Assembly: GCA_037042915.1 (NCBI GenBank)
Contig: CM073200.1
Span: 3,096,832-3,160,831 of the forward strand
DNA length: 64,000 nt
Reading direction: 5' to 3'
DNA from: Auricularia sp. M13
Lineage: Eukaryota; Basidiomycota; Agaricomycetes; Auriculariales; Auriculariaceae
The position numbers were made by a program, and so were the translations under genes. This document shows, one piece after another, positions 46,600 to 59,193 of the stretch; the first letter of the stretch is position 1; every line of letters begins with the position of its first letter. The notes beneath the pieces are model-generated. The model searched no databases and was not told the DNA's origin. It was given only the letters and a program-made list of their open reading frames with translations.

Positions 46600-47280
46600 C
46601 ATTCTTTTGAGAAGCGCAGGGTGCAGCATTACCTTGCGCAGACAGAGTCGTTCGTGGCTGTACATACATATCTTGTGATGTTTCCTCGGTCGGCTGGGAT
46701 ATTGAGGATGAAATTGTAACATGCAATGAACCAGAGTCAGTGGTAGGCGAATATCTTAAGCAATTGCGCCTGCTATTCCTCTATGAAATGTGCCTTATCC
46801 ACTTGCGAGATGGACGAGTGTGAGTCGGCGTCGGATGCGCAAAACGCTTTATAAAGCGTCAGGTGAGCTCTACCGGCGCTGATCTTCGGGATATGATGTC
46901 TAGCTTGCGTCCAGCGCACGCACAGATCCCCGTTGCAGATGACGCTCTGAGCCACATGACCCACGTCGGGCCAAAGAGTCCATTGTGTGCTTGTTCGGTT
47001 GCTCGTTTGCGCGCACCTGTTTGCGCGCACCATATCACACATGCTTCTCTATCAGCCGCCCCCTAACGCCTTCGAGCCCTTAGAGGAGGCATACTTTGCC
47101 GCACGCGTGAACGTATACGTCAGCGACGAAAGACTTCGCCGTGCTTAGCCCGGGAACTTGCACCGGGTTCAGAACGAAAATATGCGCGTAAACTCCGTCA
47201 TCGGACTTTGAATTGTAGAACTACTGGCTAGTTTTACACAGACGGGTCCAGGCTATAATAAAGGTATAGATTCAAGTAAC
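46600..47280. other. Convergent intergenic stretch
   Basis: About 680 bp between the 3' ends of the glyoxal oxidase and the membrane-protein gene. Short overlapping frames only; nothing else seen. Confidence 0.45.
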
Positions 47281-48825
47281 TCATATGGCGTCATCATCCA
47301 CCAGTTGCGATTTCGCTGTTAGCGGTGGAGTTGGCCTCTGCATATCTCTCGTTCCGAAACTGACTCTCCTGACAGGGGACTGTGGCGAGCGAGTCTTCGT
47401 GATGGAGAGTACGGGGAACGGTAATCGCAGAGCAGCGAGCGCAATCTGGGGGTCAACAGCGGTGCTGTTCGAGCCGACTGAATGCGTCTTATCGACGGTC
47501 AGGCCAAGTCCCGCCTGCACAACGATCAATGTCGGCGCGATACCCTATAAAATCCGTCAAGTTGCTGTCTCGCGTATGAAGCAGTCCTGCGCTTTACCGC
47601 TATCTGTGTCAATATTTGGCATAGTATAGGCTTGCGAAGAATCGAGTTAATTATGTGAGATGGAATAGGAACGGCGGCTCGCACCAATGCACCGGACTGC
47701 GTCTCATAAATGACGAGGAAGAAGATAACTGGGATGCAGTAAATGACACCTGACTCGATGCTGAGGTAAATTCATGTCAGAGAGCTTGGAAAGCCAGCCA
47801 GGAATTCGCAGCTCACACGCCAAAGATTGCAGCCTTGTACTTGCCACCTGGACAGGTCTCTTGACCTAGAATGCGCGATGTCCTGGTCGTGACCCACCAG
47901 ATACGCGAGGCTGTGGCATTATGTCAGCCCAGATTTCTGTTCTCAAAACCCCCGGACCTATCAGTATGGTAACCAGCAGGTTGGTCGCCAGAGTGGCTGC
48001 CGTGAAAGTTGTCACACAGCTCTGTATACTCGGCGTCCAGGCAGTCCCTCCGGGGGAAACGAGTGCATATTCGCGAGTGAACAAAAATCCCGACCCTACG
48101 CAAGTTGCAAAGTGAGCCGAATGCATACGATGCGTCGACCAAGTGAGATACTTACCGGCGGAGAGTAGGAGAAGAAGTGCTGGGATCGCGCAAACCCAAA
48201 GACGGCCTCGCCACACGATATAGCATCGGTATATCTACGCGAGCAGATAAGATGGGGGAATATTAGCCACAGATGAGAATTAACCAGTAGACAGTCGGCA
48301 ATGATGCTGAGCCAATATCAGTCCAGACACTTCAGAATGGTCCACAGATCACATACCCGTTGATGATAAACAACGTCTGCTGCGCGACATTGAGAGGCTG
48401 GGATACCTCGTCGTAAAAGCCTTGGGATCCACCCTCATTGCTATAAATGAAAGCAAGCAAAGCGCGCCGCAGAATGATAGCAACGTGGGCTGTTGCGACG
48501 CTGTACATGATGCCAACAGCGCCGAGGACCGTCTTGCTCGTCGTCCGGGGGTCTCGGAGATAGCACAAGATGTATATACAGGTGAAGAACAGCACCGTAT
48601 AAACACCTACAGTTGATTGGTGAATTTGTGAATGGTATGACCGGTCGTCTGAAGACTTGCCGTGCAGAACGCTCTCTAGCTGCGCATACGCTAATCAATG
48701 TCGAATCTTGCATTGGCTTGATGGCAGTGGCTTACCCAAAGTGCAAGTAGTGATGCCTGCAGCAGCTCGTTAGTCCTGGTCTCGGTCAAAGGAAAGTATA
48801 GGGCACACACTTCGTCTTTGCGCAT
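47281..48825 (-). CDS. Multi-pass membrane protein of a basidiomycete-expanded family
   Basis: The start is MRKDEVCALYFPLTETRTNELLQASLLALW at 48825. After an intron the frame is GVYTVLFFTCIYILCYL. Further hydrophobic helices are TVLGAVGIMYSVATAHVAIILRRALLAF, AQQTLFIINGY, the block around WRGRLWVCAIPALLLLLSAG, and SIQSCVTTFTAATLATNLLVTILI, suggesting about seven spans. The C-terminus is hydrophilic and phosphorylatable (SITKTRSPQSPVRRVSFGTRDM, ending VDDDAI). Layout and motif rhythm match the large family of uncharacterised 7-TM-like proteins in mushrooms. No ligand or function can be inferred. Several introns near 47560-47860 and 48240-48330 were not resolved. Confidence 0.7.
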
Positions 48826-49558
48826 GGCAGGAAAGCGAGACGACGGTCGCAATTGTGCGCCACAGCTGGGTCAAACTTATACATGCCTGCGGCGACGATC
48901 TGCTCGTGAGCGGGACCGCCCGCTGTTAACAGAGAAGAGACGGATGCGGCCAATTGCTATCCCCGACGGCTTCTTGACTCCTGATCATGATTGTGGACGT
49001 TTCAAATGTCCAGCAAGGATCAGCAGAGGCAGGGTCCCGTTCTTCACGCAGTGCAGTCGCTCCAAGGAAGCCTGGCGGGTGGAACGACATCAACACTCGC
49101 GCACAGACGGAGAAGGTGGGTCTAAAAGAAGAGCGCTCGAAGGTAAGACCTCTCTACAAGTCCGGTATCTCGAATGTCGAAGGACTAGCAAGTGAAAGTG
49201 TCAACTCTCGTGAGAGCAAACCTTGCGACCGAGTCTCGCACGCAGAGAAGGCGCGTAGCGCTGCGTACCGCACACGCTTCTGTCGCGAAGCTCAACTTAG
49301 TAACGATGCAAGGAGCGGCAGCGCCTCGCCATCGTAGGCTAGAGCTGAAGACGCCCGGAGGCCGTGGTGCTGTATGTATTCTTGGCGGACCAAACAGTGA
49401 GCCACATGGGTCCAGAAACGAAGTGAGAACAGTGTAAGCTCGTAGCAGTAGTTGCGCGACGGAGTCCTGCTCGCAGTGGCAGGTTCAAGGTGCACGAGAA
49501 ATTTCCAAGATAGGGTTCGGAGTAAAGCGCGCAAACTCCGCAACTTGACCTTGTCGTC
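48826..49558. other. Gene-free stretch before CWC27
   Basis: About 730 bp shared by two divergent genes. Frames at 48818-49337 are Ser/Arg-rich without domains and overlap in two phases, so I do not call them. Nothing else stands out. Confidence 0.4.
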
Positions 49559-51506
49559 ATGAGTTCGCTGCCAACATCCGGCCGCGTGATAGTGGACACC
49601 ACAGTAGGACCCATAGAAATTGAGCTATGGGCAAAGGTAAGCTACCGCGCATGCGAGCAACAACTGCGACTGACGCATAGACAGGAAACCCCGAAGGCAA
49701 CTCGTAACTTCCTGACGCTGGCCATGGAAGGCAGGTCATAAACTGAACCTATTTGCCCATAACTGTACCTTAACCGTTACCTCTCCAGGATATTATGATG
49801 GCGTAATATTTCATCGCGTTGTTCCTGGCTTCCTTGTTCAGACGGGCGACCGATCGGGCACTGGCACCGGTGGAGAGTCGTTTTACGGCGGTTCGTAACG
49901 CAGACAGCCTGTGAATATCTCGTTGATGGCACACCGCAGAGCCTTTTGAAGATGAAATACATCCCCGGTTACGGCTCCCACATCGTGGCATTGTCGCAAT
50001 GGCGAACGCGGGCCAGAAAAATACAAACGATTCCCAGTTCTTTATAACGCTCGGTAAGCTTGTCTCTCCTAGGGCTAAGATGGTAGACTCAACCCAGGCA
50101 GACCGCGCCGACGAGCTACATGGCAAGCACACCGTATTTGGCCGCGTCGTAGGCGACACAATATACAGTCGGTTTGTCGGATAGCCAGCGCGCAACAGAG
50201 ACTAAATTCCGTTGTAGATGTCCTCAAAATCGGGCAACTTGGTGAGTATTGCTTACCGCCTCCGATGCCCATGTAAACGCTTTGCAGAACTGGACGAGAA
50301 TGAACGCCCTGTCTAGTGCGTGGTTCTGACACTTATGCCGGCAACGGCGCTGAACGACGACCTTGCTCTCTATAGTCCGCCTAAAATCAAGAGCATTAGA
50401 ATACTGGACAATCCGTTCAATGACATTATACCTCGCATCACCGCCGCCGAGAAACGTGCGCAACAATTAGCGCGCGAGAACGCCATGAAGGAGCGGGAGG
50501 ATCAGTCGCGACGCCAAGGAGGCAAGAAGTGAGTTCACATGCCGTTTATTGGATGTTTAGCTCAAATTTCCTTAGGAATGTCAAGCTTTTATCTTTTGGT
50601 GGCGATGAAGGCGCAGAAGTTGAAGAGGCTCCTGCTCCAACGAAACGAAAAGCCTTGAATCGACCTGACTGTTAGTGCACCTCATACTGCACATGGTCGT
50701 CGCACTCATTGTTTAACAGTGATCGACAATCCCGATGCTTTACCCGTTACCGCCAGCTCTATACCAACGCCGCTGAAGGCGAAAGAACGCACGACATCCG
50801 AAACGCCGTCCGCGAAGGTAAGGATGACTGTGGATCCACAGAGATTCACTTCTTTACGCGATATGCACAGGGAGCGGGCAAGTCGACTGTGGATGTCACT
50901 TCGATACGCGCCAAGCACGCTCAGGAGCAGAGCGCAGAAAGCAAAGCGCGCCAGGCCGAAATCGAGAAGATGGAGGCGGACATCCGCAAGCTTACGCGGC
51001 GGCGCGAGGGCTCCGTCAGCGACGACGAGCGGCCGGCGAAGAAGGCCAAAGGCCCGTCACATCTCGAGCAGGAGCTCGCGAAGTACGCGAAGAATCGCGC
51101 GGCGCCTGTTCGGCGGGACAAGGAGGGCAAGCGCCGCGTCAAGGACGAGAGCGACGTTCTTGCTGCCCTTGAGGGCTTCAGGAGCAAGCTGCAGCATGTG
51201 CAGCCTGAGGACTCGCCACCGCCTGAAGAGCAGGATGCGAAGCACATCGATCCAATCTCCGCTGCAGCCATCCTGCCGCCTCCGGAGGAGGAGGGCATCG
51301 AAGTGGACGACGATGTCGGGTGGCTTGCACACCGCTTGCGCTTTCCAAAGGACAACAACGAAGAAGTGGGCAAGGCCGAACGGGATTACGAGGTCATTGA
51401 CCCACGCGTACGCGGTGAACGGGCCCGAAAAGAAGAGAGGGAGCGTAAAAAGGATAACGCAAGGAACCAGGATCGGGGTGTCGGACGTGCGTTCAGGCGC
51501 AGATAG
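49559..51506 (+). CDS. CWC27: CWC27-type spliceosomal cyclophilin
   Basis: Spliced reading starts [42 protein letters not shown], then [45 protein letters not shown] and [17 protein letters not shown]. It continues [22 protein letters not shown] and [20 protein letters not shown]. This is a cyclophilin fold ending in the NPF(x)DI-type segment of CWC27. The tail is long, charged and helical ([19 protein letters not shown], later [18 protein letters not shown] and [11 protein letters not shown]) and ends [12 protein letters not shown]27 joins activated spliceosomes with CWC22 and is thought to have weak or no isomerase activity. The second intron appears to use a GC donor (GAAG|GCAGGT). Confidence 0.9.
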
Positions 51507-51902
51507 TTGTTCCGCATCGTACATCTGGTCGATGTACGTGTTATGCATCTCCGTCTGATATGACGATCTTTGTATATGCTCATGGTGTTGACAGTCGTTG
51601 TTTGTAGCTCTGCTGTGCATCGAGTATCCTGTGCTGCATGCATGCGGCTGTGAATGTAAGCCTTTGCATTCCGAATGGCACCTAACTGCTTAGGCGTGTA
51701 GGCAGACGCAAACACCGACTGCCAACAACGAGCGTCTTCGAGGCCTCTTGAACCGAGCGAGCATACTTATTGCGTGATATGCGTCTGGACTACAATGCTC
51801 CTTGATATCATCCGCAGCAGGACCGAAGCACCGCAATGCAAGTGTTACTGCATCCGCCACAAATAAAACCCGGGCGCTGGGTTGGTCCTTGACTTATCGA
51901 TC
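51507..51902. other. Intergenic, upstream of the first DUF1399 gene
   Basis: About 400 bp. AAATAAAACC lies at about 51861, some 40 bp before the next ATG, and may serve as a TATA-like element. No other feature seen. Confidence 0.4.
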
Positions 51903-54265
51903 ATGTCCCAACCAAAGCTCCCTCCTTATTCCGAATCTTCGGATGCCCCGCCTGCGTATCCCGACCTCCTACCCGGGAAATTCACCGTGGGTAACAGCAG
52001 CCTGCCGCCGCTCATCAAAGTAGACGAGCTCATTGCGCATTTGCGCGTGCTCGGTGCCTTTAAACGGCTCCGAATATCCGTTGAACGTGCAAACCAGGAT
52101 CTGGATACTGCTTCTGCCTGGACGGTGATTCGCGCTGCAGTCAATCAGTGCCGCTCCTCATCAGTATCACCGTGCAGGTCTTCTTGTGTCGCGCAGTATA
52201 CAGGTGGGTCCATGCAGTATTTTCGACGCTTGCACTGACCTACGTTTCAGGTTCGAGCGATGGGTCCTGACAACGGATTGTGAAACTGAAGAGCGCGGCC
52301 TGCCTCCTTTGGATGTCCTGATGGTTTGGCACGCTTATATGCTTGTATGCACTCTAAACCCTGACTCACGTAGCAGTTACTGACCGCCTATTTCAGAACC
52401 CGCTGGCATATGATGAGGATGGTAATCGTTTGCTACCGCAATTGAAATATTTACAGTATGTTCGGTCTCACATGGTCGCGGGGAAATGGGGGCCACATGA
52501 ACTCGCAGGAAATTTCCCTTGAAGGACGCGCTCAAATCTATCGATGGGGACACATTCGAACTCAAAGAATCGGATGCCACGCGAAACCTCTTCGAGGCAT
52601 CGACCAAGGAACCTTATGACATTCCTCTGGTCACCTCGCCCGACGACAAAGTCAAGATCCCGTGCCCTTGCTGCGTGGACAACACCAAGACGTTTCTCTG
52701 GCCATGGATTGACGATACTGCGTCCGGGTGGGCGCAACGTGATTTCCGTGCGCGCTGCCCTGACTGCAAGCAAATCTTCGATCATGAAGTGCGTACTCAT
52801 ATTATTACTCGTCCACTAAATATTAATCCCTCCTCACCCGCTCGCAAGTCATATGGCGTAAGGAAGCTATGCGACGAGATCATAATGTGGCGCGACGCAC
52901 AAGCCCTTCAGCAGAGTATGAGAGATTCATTTTTGCTTGCGTGGGTCTCTCGCTGCTCGCTTGTGTATGTCGCTTGGCGCTGATTCTTCTGTGTGGTTAG
53001 AGGAACGAGCTATCCTAGCATCAGAGCGAAGGCACAACCCTTCCTCCGGCGTATTCTCTCTGTGCGCATGATCATTGCTCGATTATCTCGCATTGACTGA
53101 AAGTATAGCACGTGCCTATTTCTGCCACTGGTGCGAGCTTCTCTCGGGCCATGAAGTGGAGACTTCAAGAGGTTGAGAATTGGATAATGCAAGCCTTTGG
53201 AAGGACCAGGCAGGTCGGGGCACGTTTGACAATACCTCCAAGGTGATTCCGGTGTCATTGACTCGGTGTTGCGGAGCTGACCGAACAACCAGAGTCGCTG
53301 GGATTTTGAGAAGATATTCGTTCCCTGGCCCTTTTTCGGTTGAGTTGACTGGCGCTGTTATGAGGCAAAGCTCCTTCATCGACAAGATCGATGCAATGAA
53401 GTGGACGGACCAGAGTTACTTTCGCGATGACGCAGGTCCTCTCATTCGCAGCGTTGCGCGGTACCATGCGTTTCTGGATCTCATGTGGCACACACCTGGC
53501 TCATTACTGGTCCCAACCTTGGTGAAACCCATACTGCATAGCGACGCAGCTTATCATGAATCTCTAATGTATCGCTCAGGATATCGACCTTGCATGGCAT
53601 ACGCATCAGCTGAATGCTGCAGTCTATAGGTACGATGGCTGATTGTGCTACACGCTTCGCACTGATCACAAGACTGCAGGACAGACACCAAACGCTTACT
53701 GGGGATCACACTGAATCACGATGACAAGGTTGAGGAGAACACGCTTTCCAACTCATTTGATGTGACGGCTGAGCTCTGGAGGGTATGTAAACTCGTTTTC
53801 TGGCTGTAGATGACTGACAAATAATTTTTTTAGAAACGATACGGCGTTCCCTACAGCATATGTGGTTGCATTGCTTCATCTGAAGGAACGGTATCCCGCA
53901 CTTTTCGTTGGGCCGCATCGGTGCTTCCAGGCACCTCATCCCCTTTGCAGAATGAGCGGCCCGACCTGCTCTCAGCGGAAGAGGACGATGCAGACAGCAC
54001 ACATCCCTCGGATCACAACTCCGTCCTACTCAATACACCGGTAGCCTGCACCCAACGCCAGGCCCGCAAAACCAAGCATCAAAGCATGCTCCATAAGCGA
54101 GCCAAGGACGTAGAAAAAGGACGAGCTGATGCATGGACAGTCCTGCAGGAGCAGCGGCGTCGAACACGAAGCCAGGACGCCTGTTCGAGTCGCCACGAAC
54201 CCTCATTCTTCCGCCCGGTGCCATACTGGGGAGTTAACTCGCAACCATACGGTATCTTTGGGTAA
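51903..54265 (+). CDS. DUF1399/GRDP-like protein, copy 1
   Basis: Starts MSQPKLPPYSESSDAPPAYPDLLPGKFTVG and reads VDELIAHLRVLGAFKRLR. After introns come RFERWV...LPPLDVLMVWHAYMLNPLAYDEDG, then LFEASTKEPYDIPLVTSPDDKVKIPCPCC, with a CPCC...CPDC zinc-ribbon-like set, and later QDIDLAWHTHQLNAAVYR. The paired (D)VLMVWH and DIDLAWHTHQL helices are the signature of DUF1399 (glycine-rich domain-containing proteins in plants). The end has a low-complexity acidic part (PDLLSAEEDDADSTHPSDHNS) and a basic helix (HKRAKDVEKGRADAWTVLQEQRR). Molecular function is unknown. Introns around 52140-52520 and 52790-53400 were only partly resolved. A paralogue lies at 60181-62762. Confidence 0.75.
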
Positions 54266-55298
54266 GGTCAGCCACCAATTATCAGCCATTGCTGAGCACC
54301 TTCTAGTTTTTCCGGGTCCGCGTGCGCGGCATTTGGAGGCGCAGTCGCATTTTCGGCAGGACCGGGTCACTACAGCGCATCAGTGAGTGAATTTAACGGT
54401 TATACTAGTAGATCTGCTGTTCTTAATTTGTTTCCTTCGAAGGCGTGTGCTGTCGGAGCAGGAGGGGCGTTCTGCAGTGCATCTGCGGGCGGAGATTTCG
54501 CAGGTTGCGGAGCCTCCAAAGGAACTTGCACCGCGGACGAACAGTATAGTTTTGGAGATCATCCTTAGTATTTCGTGTAAGCGAACGTCACTACGACAGC
54601 GCAGTCTGGGCAAAGTAAGATTTGCGAGAACTCAGTTGATTGTTTCTGAAGTGGGGTTGTGATCTGTTCATCTATATCTGCAAAACAAGGAAGAGCTATA
54701 GCGTGCAGAATGCCGGAATGTCAGAAGAACTGAGATTTATGCTCGCGAGCTGTGGTGGATTGGAGCCAAAGGAAGTTTAAGAATTTGATTTGCTTCCGCA
54801 CGGAGGAAATGAGCTGGGCATTTTGAGCTCTCTCTGGAGCTTCAAAAGCTTCATAACCAGATTGATGCCCTAAACCAAATCAAAGACAATGGGTGGCCCG
54901 GGCGCTCCGCTATCGCGGCTCTGGCAGAATAGTACAATATCGACCACTTAAAACGGAAGCAAACATCGCTCATGTCCGAGTCGCAGCGTCCAAGTACAGG
55001 TTTTTGCAGCATTCCTACATGCCAGGTGAGCCATGAACCTATGCGACGCGTTCGCTTGAATTGACAATAGTTTCACCATCTGGTATCTAGTCTCCCAGAA
55101 CCCACAGACTCAAGCTCAGTCAAAGATTTAAAGCTTTGAGATTACCTATATATCCAGTCTCACAGCGCCGATGTACAGGAGAAATTTGGTTCAAAAATCC
55201 AAGGGCTTTGTTCCGCTCGTCCGCGTGGGTCGGGAAAACCCGGCCACTCTTTGGATGTTGACCGTGACCGTGTCTCTCGTTGTAAGCTGAAGCATGCG
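54266..55298. other. Gene-free stretch of about 1 kb
   Basis: Frames near 54383-54662 are short and overlap. A GGGTGGCCCGGGCG segment near 54890 is unremarkable. I see no tRNA or repeat here. Confidence 0.45.
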
Positions 55299-55963
55299 AT
55301 GACGAGCCATACTCCGCGGTTTCCGTCGCTGTACGACCCTCGCCTTGACAACGGCAACGATAGCCGCACAGCGCTGACCAGCAGCAGCGGTATGTCTTGC
55401 ATTCTCCGGCCTGCGTGCAACTGACCGCGCCGCACCAACCGATACGCACGCCGCTACTAGATGTGTATCGCTTCACGCTATACTGGTCTCTCATCCTGTT
55501 CATACCGCTCTTCATGATTCCTGCCGTCTGGGCACTCGCAATGATCGCGCTGTCCCTCGCTCGCTCCCGCGCCCACCGCAAGCTGTCCTCTGTATCCCGG
55601 CGGAAACGGAGCCACGACGCCGCCTGGAACGCCAAGGTAGAACGGCGTTTCTGCTTGTCCGACCAATCTTAGCAACCATTTCCAGGTGATCTCGCTCGCG
55701 GCCTTCGTGATACCTGCTACGTTCGGCATCGGCGCCCTGGTTCTTGCCGCGCTGCTCAGCGTCTGCACGGCCTACCTGATCGTAGGCGTCTACCGCGTCG
55801 CACAGTTCCACATATCAACGTGCGCCACACTTTCGCGTCGCAATAATCCCGTTCTAACGCCACGCGCAGATGGATCCCGTTCGTCTGGATGCTGTTGCAC
55901 ACGCTGTTCATAATTCTTGGGTGCGCGCCGCGGAAAATCCTGCACTCTCCAAGCGCACACTGA
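55299..55963 (+). CDS. TMEM170-like small integral membrane protein
   Basis: Exons 55299-55389, 55461-55636, 55686-55819 and 55870-55963 give 164 aa. The sequence MTSHTPRFPSLYDPRLDNGND is hydrophilic. Three to four membrane helices follow: FTLYWSLILFIPLFMIPAVWALAMIAL, VISLAAFVIPATFGIGALVLAALLSVC joined to TAYLIVGVYRVAQF, and WIPFVWMLLHTLFIIL. The pattern of helix, basic loop (SRAHRKLSSVSRRKRSHD), helices and WIPF-W helix fits the fungal TMEM170-type family, linked elsewhere to ER/nuclear-envelope shape. The family call is moderate, from topology and motif rhythm only. The 3' end may instead splice after ILG. Confidence 0.65.
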
Positions 55964-56955
55964 CGTCTGTCGTGCTTCAGATCCTATTCGCTCGTTATTG
56001 ACGTGATCTAGCCCCACACACCCGTCCCCAGTCTCACCTCCCACCACATCGCCCTCCCGCACACGAACCAACATGACACCACAAGGACTCGCTCGTCTCC
56101 CACATCAATATCAAGCATTCCATCTCGCATCTTGGTTGTCTGTACTGTGAACGGCCTTGCCCTCACAATTCATCTCTTGCTCTTCCGCTGGCCGATGCCT
56201 GATTTTGCTTGACCATTACGTTGAGTCAGTCAATACTGATATTATCGCTGCTTTTTGGGTGCCCTGGATTTGTCAACAACTGGCAAGTCAAGCCGTCAGA
56301 CAACCGGGGACAATGATTACACTTTTCAGTGAGGGCCGACTATGGAGATCAATTGACTGGTCTCAATCACGGGATACATGCAGTCGGCAAGAATATATAT
56401 GGTGCAATGTGTATGGTCTGTAGGATTCCCTCAGGGTCTATATTTGCTTGGAGTGGTCATGAACACGTCCGTCTTCGCATCCTCGAGATGTCGACCCAGG
56501 GCAAATACGCACTTCAAGATCAAGCACTATTGATTTGATTCGTACTCGGGTGCATACATTCAATATATACAGTACTGTGCGATATCTCCCGCCTTGTCCT
56601 CAAAAATTGGATGCTCGGTGAGTCGCACATGCTCATGAGTCCGACTCCGCATCGCAGACCGTCAAAAGCCAAAAATCGTCCATAGCCACGACTCGGACAC
56701 ATTCGCTGCCTCCCCTTCATGATTATGACTCATCCACCAACGCGCGCCCGAAGGTCCACCCATTGAGTATGAACAGCATCCACCGCAGGCGATCGGGCCT
56801 GAAGACGTGGAACAGCACGAGCCAAACCGCTGCGGGTGCGCGTGAGCGAACGCAATCGCGGAGCAATTACTGCGACAAATCCCATCTCCATGAGGAGAGT
56901 GGACAGCTCGTCTCCCTTTCGAAAGAGAGATGGGACAGAGAACGAAAGCAGGGTA
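55964..56955. other. Gene-free convergent stretch of about 1 kb
   Basis: Between the TMEM170-like stop and the 3' end of the flavin monooxygenase gene. Short frames only (for example 56157-56423), and no recognisable repeat. Confidence 0.45.
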
Positions 56956-59061
56956 TTACGTACTGAGCTCCATGTACGTGAAGAAGCCGAGCGCGCCGCC
57001 CTTCGCGCCGCGCTTGAGGAAGCGCAGGTTGTCGACCCACAGCTGCATGTCGCGCGGCGTCGGGCGCGCCTGCGGATCCAGGAGGAGCGTGAGAAGGATG
57101 CGGGTGTCTGGTGGCCGGGGACGTGAGCTGGCTGCTTTGGTGAGAGAGGTGGGGAGGGTCAGACTTACAGATCCCAATGTGGAAGTGCCCGACGGTGCCT
57201 TAGTGCGAGGTGAGACTGAGTTGGGAAAGGATGCGGGAAGAAAGAAAGAAGGGGCACACTTACCGATACCGTTGACGTACGACGCGTTGGTCATGAGCAC
57301 GCTCCAGTCCTGCGTGCTGAAGTTCTGGAGGTACAGATTCGGACGCTGCACAACGCATCAGCTCCCGCGCTTCAAATTCGACAGAAAGACTCACGGAATA
57401 TTCCTCAGGGAATAGATCCTGCGGCAGGAAATCCACGCTGGGGCGCTCAAAGCCGGTAGCAAGCACGACGACGTCCGCGCGCAGCTCCTCGCTCTCGCCC
57501 TCGTCCTCAGCCTTCGTGTCGCCACGGTGCTTCGTGCCCTCCTGCTCGTGCTCGCTCTCGTTTGAGGGCTCGCGCGGATGCCTTGCGTTGGAAGCGCCGG
57601 GGCCCTTCAGCTTGATACGCACGCCGCGCGGCGTGAGCGTCTGGCCGTCGCCGCGAATGTACGTGCAGCGGCCCGAGCGGACGTGTCCGAGGAACTCGTC
57701 GTTCACAATCTGCATCGGTCCCGCAGTCAGCTGAGGATAGGATGGAGGATGAAAGGAGAACGTACGGGCGTCCCTTCAAAGAGGCCCTTGTCCTGCGGCG
57801 CAATGTCCGATGCGCTGCGGTAGTGGAACGTCTTGAGGAGCCGCTCGTAGACGAAGCTAGAGTATTTACAGTACATGTTGAGATGCGACATGTGGAGGGA
57901 GTCAAAGCGAGGGTACGGACGATAAGGGCATCTCGCGGCCAAAGGGCTGCATAGCGATGAGGGTGTCAAAGACGATGTTCCTGTGCGATCGCCGCTCAGT
58001 CTTCAGCCGCCATCTATATCTCAGGAGCCCACCTTGGTATAACCCACTGCCGCGCAAAGAATCAAGTCAGATACTCTGTCAAATCTGCCAGGATGATCGC
58101 TAACGTACTTTGTCGTCCCTTGCAGCCTGTAAGCGAATGGTCGGGCGAGGAGGATAGTTGCGTACCTAGCAACAAGCACAGTTTTCTTTGCTCCCTTCTC
58201 AATGGCGAGTTCGACAGCCTCGACGCCGCTCGCGCCGCCACCCACCACGACGACTTGCTTGCCCTCGAGTTCTGCGTCGTCGAGCTCGCTGGAATGCAGC
58301 ACCTGTCCTTTGAACGAGTCCGCGCCGGGGAAATGGATCTTCTTGGGTGCACCGCACGTGCCGACGGTGACGATGACGGCGTCAAATACCTCGTCCTCGT
58401 TGCCGTTGACGATCCAGCGCGCGTGGCCGCCCTTGCTGACGTCTTCGCTGCCCGGCGCGCGCGTGATTTTCGTGACGGGCGTCTGCATGCGGCGTCATCT
58501 TATCTAAGCGCGCGGAAAGCAAGGCAGGAGCGCGGTGCACGCACGTTGAGGCGGGTGCGGTTTTCGCGGTCGAGGCCGTAGAGCGTCCAGACGCGGTGGA
58601 TCTCGTGCAGGATCTCGTCGCGGTGCGGGAAGGCGCGGCGCCAGTGGACGGCGGGGTGGAAGCGGTAGAGCAGGCTGTTGAGCTGCAGGCCGGACGTCCT
58701 GTTCACCGACGCCCAGATGCCGCCGATCTTGTCGTGCTGCTCGAAGATGACGACCTCGAAGCCGTTGGCGATGCAGTGCCTGGTTTGGCGTTCAGAATGA
58801 GCTCGTTGCGAGCAACGGCGAGGACGCACGCTGCGCTCGACACGCCCGTTAGGCCTGCGCCTACGACTGCGATGCGCCCATGGGGTCTTTCGAGCTTTCC
58901 TGTCGTCCTGGGCGGCGTCTAGCGTTCGTCAGCGGCGAGTAAGAGCAAAAAAGGAGCTGCAGAGGACTCGCCGGTCTGAAGAGGGCGATAATGAAATACT
59001 GGAGGACATAGTAGTAGGCGTCGAGGACGAGCGCAAAGAGCGCCGAAGGGCCGTACTTCAT
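56956..59061 (-). CDS. Flavin-containing monooxygenase-like enzyme
   Basis: Starts MKYGPSALFALVLDAYYYVLQYFIIALFRP, a probable N-terminal membrane anchor. After an intron it reads RPHGRIAVVGAGLTGVSSAACV (FAD-binding GxGxxG), then GFEVVIFEQHDKIGGIW. Downstream are FDAVIVTVGTCGAPKKIHFPGADSFKGQVLHSSEL and VVVVGGGASGVEAVELAIEKG (NADPH-binding GxGxxG). The C-terminal part has IVNDEFLGHVRSG, DVVVLATGFERPSVDFLP (the ATGF/Y motif) and RPTPRDMQLWVDNLRFLK, ending FFTYMELST. Members oxygenate N-, S- or carbonyl-containing substrates; the substrate is unknown. A Lys/Glu-rich insert (NESEHEQEGTKHRGDTKAEDEGESEE) is unusual for the family. The first intron seems to have a GC donor (CCG|GCGAGT). Confidence 0.85.
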
Positions 59062-59193
59062 CGTTGTCAATGGCGACGACGAGAGAGCGAGAGCGCGAGT
59101 TTATATATGCGCTCACACGTGACGTCAGCGCCAAATTTGACTCTTTTCTGCCACTTTCTCGTTCTCAGTCAGAATTTCAACTGCACCCGCACG
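59062..59193. promoter_or_regulatory. Divergent promoter with TATA element
   Basis: 132 bp separate the monooxygenase start (59061, minus) from the NTF2-like start (59194, plus). GTTTATATATGC at about 59099-59110 is the only TATA-like sequence and suits the plus-strand gene; CACGTGACGTCA at 59115-59126 combines an E-box-like core and a CRE/bZIP-like core. Confidence 0.5.

Noticed and set aside
47092-47200. tRNA-like GCTTAGCCCGGG...CGGGTTC segment
   Set aside because: Spacing does not allow a cloverleaf.
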